Of a DNA stretch of 64,000 bases, positions 57,701 to 64,000 are shown piece by piece; positions within the stretch are counted from its first letter, which is position 1; each line of letters opens with the position of its first letter. The notes below the pieces were generated by a model. It had not been told where the DNA came from. It saw nothing but the letters and a program-made list of their open reading frames with translations, and made no database searches. A program made the translations under genes and the position numbers. The stretch is from Manduca sexta (Eukaryota; Arthropoda; Insecta; Lepidoptera; Sphingidae), in NCBI RefSeq assembly GCF_014839805.1, contig NC_051129.1:10420920-10484919 (forward strand). The letters run 5' to 3'.

Positions 57701-60067
57701 GTACACAGGTATAGTTTATTTAAGTAGTTGAATTGAATACGAAAACAATAATATATTTAATACTTTACAATATAAAATGCAAATATGTGCAAAAATCGTA
57801 ATCTAAGCCCAACATAACTTCGACACGAAATAAAAATTAAAATATATACATATATGTACACTAGATTATATTGTATCGAGAACTTCGAAGTTAATTTAAA
57901 ACACTCAATTAACAACCCATCGGAGTATCCGGTTCAATCAAAGTTCCTTGTAAAGTTAAACCAACCCTCGGATAAATATTCAAAGGTGTACACGGATACT
58001 GACTCCTGATAGTTCTAAGAATTAATTAAAATAACTAAAAAGATAATATGGAAAATTTAGCACGTTAATTATATTAGCGATATTACGAATACCTGGCAAG
58101 CTGAACTTGTTTTCTAAACTTTGGGTAAGCAGAGACTTGACTAGTGCATTTACTGTTCGCAGTTTATTAAAGTCTCATGTGATCCAATCTACAAAATTAC
58201 TTAACTACTTGACTTTATGAACGAAACAACAAACATGATTTACACCCCTCGCATGCTAAGAAAAGGCCAAAAGCCACGAATAAAATCATACATCCATTCG
58301 AAAAGACAATTTCGAACAGATTAATAAAAGCATAGACAATACACCAAAATCACATCTTAAATATGCATATGGACCACAGAGAATATAGTATTTAAGCGTT
58401 CCACAAAAAGCAATCAGGGCGTGTACAGGCATTAAGGGATTTAGTGCATACTCTGTAAGTGCTAGGGGATTCATGGCGCCGGTCAAAGCGTACGACATGA
58501 ATTGAAGATGGTATTCTGAAAACCCGACGGCAGGGATGACACGGTAAACCGTGACGCGTGAATCTGAACGTCTCGGCTCTTTCACAGATTGATGCCTTGA
58601 CGTTAAGCAAGTGTTTTTAACGAAAATGTGTTACCTTTTAGTGGCCAGTTATTTAAACAGTTTTAATACGCGTGAGCCATGCTATTACAACAATTAGTTT
58701 TCTTATTTAGTTAATTAATAATAAGAATTAATTCGTGAGATTAGAAGTACGTTTAGTAAAGGTTACGTTACTTATAAAAACACAACTCCAATAAACTTAA
58801 CATTTAAGTGCCAAAATTGAGCGCGTATTTTTAGCGTAAAACAATCAAATTCGACTCGTTCGCGACCCAGTTCCATGCGTAACTTTAAACATACTACATA
58901 AATTCAACGACTTATTTAGTAACAGAAAGGTCTGACGGGCGTTAATTTCCAAAGCAATTCCTTCATTGAAACGTAAGCCCACCAAAACAATATTTACCTA
59001 AGGCAGTGCCAAGGGAGAACGTCGGCTGCCGTATAATTTTATGCTGAACTTATTAAACCCTCTTGAATTTCTTCAAGTTTGTAATTTTAATCGATGGCGT
59101 GATGCCAAGTTTTGTATTAACTCCACGGGTTACCGTTTTGCCAATCTGTGAATGTATTTAAAAATTTCGGATATTTAGTGATGTATTAAAATTGAAGGGA
59201 TTTCACAAAGCTACAGCTGTAATCGATATACTGCCTTATACGATAATTAGGCATATATTACATAGCACCCTGATATTCGATTGACTAAATCCGCATTAGT
59301 TTTTATTGAATGTATGAGGTAGAACTTAAGTGTCAACACTTGTATTTCCATTTAGTGTAGCTGGATAGTGGCGGGTAACATAATAATTTTTTTAAATATA
59401 AATATCAAATGTAGACTCTTAACGCTGTTATTTTGAATAGGGTTCTTGGCTGTGAGAGTGTTATTATTCAAGGAGCATTATATTAGATGCCAATAATAAA
59501 TGTTAATTTTATTGAATTGAATTGATCCACTTTCACAAAATAAAAAAAAATGTGTTGCTTAAGGCTACCCAAGTCCCCATAACAAAAACCATTTGAAAAT
59601 TTTAAGTCAATCATGTCGGCCTGCGATTACGTTCCAATAGTGTCTACCCTATCGGTATTTTTGTCATGGGAAATAGTTAATGTTGGTAAACTCATAAATA
59701 ATATATTATTCAGTTCATTATCAATCTTTTCAAAATAATCTACATTACCGTTTCCATAAAATTCCTGTAAGACTTTAGATTAACAGTATAATTTAAATTA
59801 CCCAAGTAAAATAGGGAAGAGTAACTAAGTTACTAAGAGAAGTTGCACACAATGGGGTGCAGGTATAAATTACAAAGCGGAAATAACCGTTAATGAATTT
59901 CGTTTGTCTGATATTACATAAACGCTTACTTTATGCTTAGTTAACATTAAATACATTAGAGGAACCACGGTAAAAATAACGCGTTTATTTATCACAACTA
60001 ATCCAATGTCAAATTAAATGAAATTGTTTAAAAATTAAATAAATTCAAATCAAAAAGCTATCACCAG
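54774..60067. other. AT-rich stretch, no gene seen
   Basis: Reverse frames of 60-99 codons (54829-55026, 57295-57477, 58286-58610) have no recognisable domain. The 58286-58610 pair overlap each other in different frames. GGAGCTCAGTTGGTAATA near 55470 resembles a tRNA D-arm/A box, but no B box follows. A (CT)/(AT)-type simple sequence is scattered. No transposon recognised. Confidence 0.4.
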
Positions 60068-60140
60068 TCGTAGCAATGGATAAGCGTAGCACGTTTGTAG
60101 CAGACTACGACAAGTTCGTAGCACGGCTACATTGCTACAA
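60068..60140. repeat. cluster of GTAGCA repeats with inverted copies
   Basis: GTAGCA occurs at 60070, 60086, 60097 and 60118 and, inverted, as GCTAC twice near the end. GTAGCAATG (60070-60078) and CATTGCTAC (60130-60138) are exact reverse complements, and TACGA/TCGTA and GTAG/CTAC pairs lie between them, so the segment could fold into a branched hairpin of about 70 nt. No family is recognised. Confidence 0.6.
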
Positions 60141-62614
60141 CCATTATACAGATTTAAAAGTGAAATATAACGGAGAAAAAGTACATTAATTTTGTGGTCC
60201 CATTTGTCTTTACACAAATTATACCATTCGGCTACCATCTGGCACAGAACGACCGCAACATTTGCATACAAATTTTTAATTTCGTTTGACCGTAACAACG
60301 AACTAATCTGAGTCTATGATTCAAACATAATATCAACTGGATAATTTAATTAAAAAGTTAGTAGTAAACTGTGCACCAACGGCCAACAGCCCGCGACGGC
60401 GATAAATAAAATTATTTCACGAGGAACAAACAACAAAAAAAGGGAAATCTGACCGCGTGCAATTCAGTACAATGTGTAAGAGAAACAACATTCGTCTTTA
60501 TTGGTACAGGAACGATTTCACTGCAATTTACATTTATACCGGTGCTATATTACCTACATTTTTGAAATTTTCAATAACATCGCATAAGTAGTAGTAAGCA
60601 TTTCATATTTTATTCAATTACTAGTTCGTTACCTAAATTAATTTGAACGAACGTGGATTAAAGCACCAACTACATTTTCCAATCACGCTTAGTTCAGTGA
60701 AAAGTTTCGATCATTTATCTTTTATGTAATCAAACTACAGTCAATAAACAACATGAAATTGCAAACCACATTGATACAGTGAGTGTTACACCGAGAGCTA
60801 GTTATACAAGTTGCATTTATTTATTGAGTATATAATATGAAACAGGGCAGTCAGAAAATGGACCGTATTTTCAATTTAGTGTACAAATCCATCAATTAAT
60901 CAGTTTTAATGGACATAACATTACTGCATTTGTTTATAATGGACTTTAATCGTGTGGTATGGGATTACGCTACAGAATATCATGGAGAAATACTATCGAT
61001 ATAGATTTCCAAATGTAGGTATCAATCGGGGAAACACAAGTTAATTTACAAATCCCGTCTGCTCTGATTTATATTGAAAGCAAAACGCCTTGCTTTTTTG
61101 AACTTTTGCTTACTACATTATCTAATATATAAGTGCGAATGTAAAAATAATAGTAAAAACGTTTATACAAAGCTAAATAAAAGTTTTTGCAACACTATTC
61201 AATGCTGAACAATACTTCAACAGTACGAAAAACTTGAGAGCAAATCTTAGACAGCGGCCTTTAAGTTTCTATTCAACACAATACAATAATTCTGATATGA
61301 ACAAAAGTTAAAAGATATCTAAACACTTACAAAGATTCCACTTTTTTCTACTGTGAACCGTGTTTATCACTTTACAAAGGTCGAAATCACGTTTAATTTT
61401 TTTTCTTAACATTTCTATTTAAATAGCCGCAATAAAATGTTCCTTACAAACATAAACCAAAATGTACTGATGTTCTACATTACTAACTTATGCAATCGTC
61501 CCACAAGCGCGACAATCCCTTGCACATTTTTGCGGAAAATTGCAACAATAAATGAAATCGTTTGCTCAACTGGTTCTCTCGTAACAGTACAAACGTCCAT
61601 AAGCATTGTAGCCGAGCGCGGTAACCGCAGTCGTATCCTGCAAGCGTCCGCTGCAAGTGAGCCAGCAGATGCAGGCGACAAAAGGCGCAATTAATAGTAA
61701 ACAAGCGTAGAACAGAACGGCGCGGCGCGGTAAGGTCCGTCCATTAGCAAACCGAGTAAAAACCCGTTTAAAACTCCATGCGAACAAGCGGAATCATTTC
61801 ACGGTAAACCCGGCCTGTATTAGGGTTGTCGCTCTTCTTTGTTATACATGCTGGCGCGAAGGGGAATTAATTCCAAACGTGGCAACTGAAATTTAAAAAG
61901 TTTACTATAGTTCTTTTGTTGCATTTAATCACTGTCAGTTTGCACGTAAAACATTGTTAAGTGTTTATGTTGCTTTACAAGGGAAATAATATATAACACT
62001 ACCAAAAAACATAAGAAAAAGCTGATCTGTACTATAATCAATATCAACACTGAACAATACATAATATAAATGATTGTAGTATGTCACACGTCTGTTCGTA
62101 AAAGTGTCCTAAAATTACTGTTTTCCCGCACTACGTAGGTATATTATAAAATGTAAAAATAATAGATAGTACATTAAAGCAGGGCCTGAACCGCGCCGCC
62201 CAGGCGAACGTGTTAACACGTCTGATTCATTTTTCCGCAACTGACACAAATAGTAAAGTGAGAATATTCTAACGCGTTCACTGTTGCGATAACTTGATTT
62301 CGTGGCCCGATTCACTCGGTGAAGCTGAAATTGAAAAGTTTATTTAGTGTTGAACGATTTTATTACGTTTTTTGTTAAGATTCCAGCCTGATAGGAAGGA
62401 AGAACGAGGTTTTAGTACGCTTAACTGCAGCATTTTGTAAATGATTTCCATACAAAATATAGAGAATTTGTCGACATTTTTCACCGCCATAGAAACATAA
62501 AAAAAAATTGGTGACGTATGTATTTCTACCAACAATATTTGTACTAGTTCACTAAGAAAACTAATACGAATTTACTTGAAACACGTTTTGACGGGACATT
62601 TTGATGTCATTTTG
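60141..62614. other. AT-rich stretch, no gene seen
   Basis: An 85-codon forward frame (61437-61694) and three reverse frames (61475-61787) overlap in a GC-richer block at 61600-61740. Their mutual overlap argues for low stop density rather than coding. Other short frames (60050-60298, 62115-62315, 62344-62535) have no recognisable domain. Confidence 0.4.
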
Positions 62615-62644
62615 TAAAGCTTAGACCTTTGGGTCTAAGCTTTA
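62615..62644. repeat. 13-bp perfect inverted repeat, 4-nt loop
   Basis: TAAAGCTTAGACC (62615-62627) and GGTCTAAGCTTTA (62632-62644) are exact reverse complements around TTTG. There is no T tract typical of a polymerase III terminator after it. Its role is unknown. Confidence 0.85.
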
Positions 62645-62877
62645 ACCAACACTAGCTATTTACACTTTAAAATTAGCATTTGAATATCCCTCTTAGGCGC
62701 CACAACTGCATAAAATAATCTTTAAAAGTCCACGTATTACAGTTAAATGCAAATATAAAAGTGGTATCACGATAAGTATAGAATAAGGGTTCAGTCATAC
62801 AAGACACTATAATTAAAAAATATATATATATCCAGCTATAATTAAAGTACTCATTGTTATAGAATACATAATATAAT

Positions 62878-62915
62878 AAGGTCTATAGCCCCGAAAGGAT
62901 AGACAAACGCACAAC
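62878..62915 (-). repeat. diverged inverted piece of the SINE-like family at 36885
   Basis: On the minus strand GTTGTGCGTTTGTCTATCCT followed by TTCGGGGCTATAG parallels TTGTACATCTGTCTACCCCT and TCGGAGATAAAGG of 37000-37031. The similarity is short and old. The 106-codon forward frame beginning at 62917 just after it is hydrophobic low-complexity sequence and is not called. Confidence 0.4.
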
Positions 62916-62960
62916 TATGCTCATGATTCATCCATTTAAACTTAATAATGGAACCCAAGG

Positions 62961-63852
62961 CCCTCATCCTTTTCACAGTCAAGTACCACGAATTCAAATA
63001 GGCGAACCACATATTAAGAAATTTCTAACGACTTCCTATCAGTTGCGAAGAGTCCATATAACCATCTTCATTTCAGAGCTTATGTTGAATCTAATTATCA
63101 TTAGAACAATTAACAGACCGCATTTATGCATATTAGTTCTATATATAGTGTTGGGTTCCCTTTTGGAAAATTTCACCTATTCCACTGCTTCCTATCAACT
63201 GAATGATACACTAATTATAAATAACATATGGAATTAAGCAAAAAATATCAGGTCACCAACACAAAAAGCAATATTTTAACGTTTATAAATGACATAGTGT
63301 TGTGTTATTACAAAGCATGTAATGTTAATGATAGGAAACTGTTTTTCGAAATTAATTGCTCTAGTGTCAACGCCGCTCATGTTTGTACACTGTTTGCAGT
63401 ATGATTTATGTGATGGAAGATAATATTTTAAAATTCTAATTACACTACACAATATATTTGTTGGAATTTGACCTGACATCCCTCGTTTAAATACATGGAC
63501 AATGTTATATACTTAATTGATATATGCATAGGCCAGAAAATATAGTATTTTAAACATTAATTATATTATTTTAATATTATATTATGAGAACTAAAAGACA
63601 TTAGAAAATTGTGAGCGTAAAGTCAACCACAACTGGTTAGTATGAGTAGACCCTTAGATTTAAGAGCCCGAGGGCACTCCACACGTCTCGTACGCCAGAC
63701 GTTATTTATTCCCAGACTCGCTGGACCTCTGGCCATAATTTAATTCGAACATATATTTAATGGACATTTCAGATCCTACATGAATATTAGATATAAGTAC
63801 TCCAGATTGCTAAGTGTTTAAAAGCAAGTTTAAACATAATCAATTAGTTCCT
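62961..63852. other. AT-rich stretch, no gene seen
   Basis: It includes the rest of an unsupported 106-codon forward frame (to 63237) and a 67-codon reverse frame (63276-63479). No repeat recognised. Confidence 0.4.
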
Positions 63853-63885
63853 TACTAGGTGCCTGCTCGCGGCTTCACACGAGCA
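63853..63885 (+). repeat. short fragment of a CGCGGCTTC-type repeat
   Basis: TTACTAGGTGCCTGCTCGCG followed by GCTTCACACGAGC resembles the start of the repeat at 25926 (TACTAGCTTTTGCCCGCGGC). Only the first 30 bp remain, directly before the next insertion. Confidence 0.45.
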
Positions 63886-63902
63886 AAAATTCTTTTACCA
63901 TT

Positions 63903-64000
63903 GAAATGAAATGAAATGATTTATTTGAATCTGTAAAATGTTATACATTATTTAGATTCCGTAAATATTAACTCTACCACCAGTTCGGAAAGCAGTTTTC
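63903..64000 (-). mobile_element. non-LTR 3' end with (ATTTC)n tail, copy 3, cut by the window edge
   Basis: GAAATGAAATGAAATGATTT followed by ATTTGAATCTGTAAAATGTT and ATACATTATTTAGATTCCGT is nearly identical to 7697 onwards, with single differences such as GTAAATATT for GTCAATATT and CTACCACC for CTATCACC. It continues beyond the window. In sense orientation it is on the minus strand. Confidence 0.85.

Noticed and set aside
61437..61787. Overlapping 71-85-codon frames on both strands
   Set aside because: Four mutually overlapping frames in one GC-richer block cannot all be genes, and none shows a recognisable motif.
62917..63237. 106-codon forward open frame
   Set aside because: Hydrophobic low-complexity translation of AT-rich DNA, no domain, begins right after a decayed SINE piece. 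Treated as chance.

Overview
The window looks like non-coding nuclear DNA, intergenic or within a long intron, from an insect and most probably a moth or butterfly (Lepidoptera). It is AT-rich, has no operons or long open frames, and carries a short interstitial (TTAGG)n telomere-type run. Its dispersed repeats match, from memory, types common in lepidopteran genomes: RTE-clade 3' ends with (TGATGA)-like or (ATT) tails, non-LTR 3' ends with (ATTTC)n tails, repeats starting TTAACCGACTT, CGCGGCTTCGCCCGCG-type repeats, and tRNA-derived SINE heads. These identifications rest on recognised motifs, not on a search. I found no host protein-coding exon, rRNA gene or functional tRNA gene that I can defend.

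The only clear protein-coding content is mobile-element debris. A nearly full-length but degenerate non-LTR retrotransposon lies on the minus strand at about 14.1-18.4 kb. Its first ORF has a coiled-coil start and an SGNH/esterase-like domain. Its second has an AP-type endonuclease, a reverse transcriptase with an FADD active site, and a C-terminal domain. It ends in a (ATCTTT)n tail. The esterase-like ORF1 points to the CR1 group. Several frameshifts, and a His where the endonuclease GDFN motif should have Asp, show that it is dead. RTE-clade 3' fragments occur at about 0.28-0.39 kb (-), 29.83-30.03 kb (-) and 38.11-38.27 kb (+). The last is a short 5'-truncated insertion framed by a perfect 12-bp target-site duplication.

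Other repeats: three copies of an (ATTTC)n-tailed element (7.7, 46.0 and 63.9 kb), three parts of a family at 7.15, 10.4 and 20.7 kb, two copies of a family with a stem followed by GAAACGTC (2.14 and 22.4 kb), two copies of a family at 1.55 and 52.7 kb, and a 1.1-kb repeat at 25.9-27.0 kb containing six tandem 123-125-bp units. Directly after it, 27.07-27.80 kb is a GC-rich block best read as a solo LTR with its own TATA-like and AATAAA signals.

Structural signals outside the transposons include three short, perfect or near-perfect inverted repeats (0.18, 11.94 and 32.43 kb, the last abutting the TTAGG run), a G-quadruplex motif at 50.76 kb, and a GC-rich CGTCA-rich block at 50.04-50.30 kb. 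The remaining stretches are AT-rich sequence in which I see only short, unsupported open frames. Nothing here works together as a pathway: the window is a record of transposon insertion and decay in non-coding DNA, with a few candidate regulatory or structural sites.
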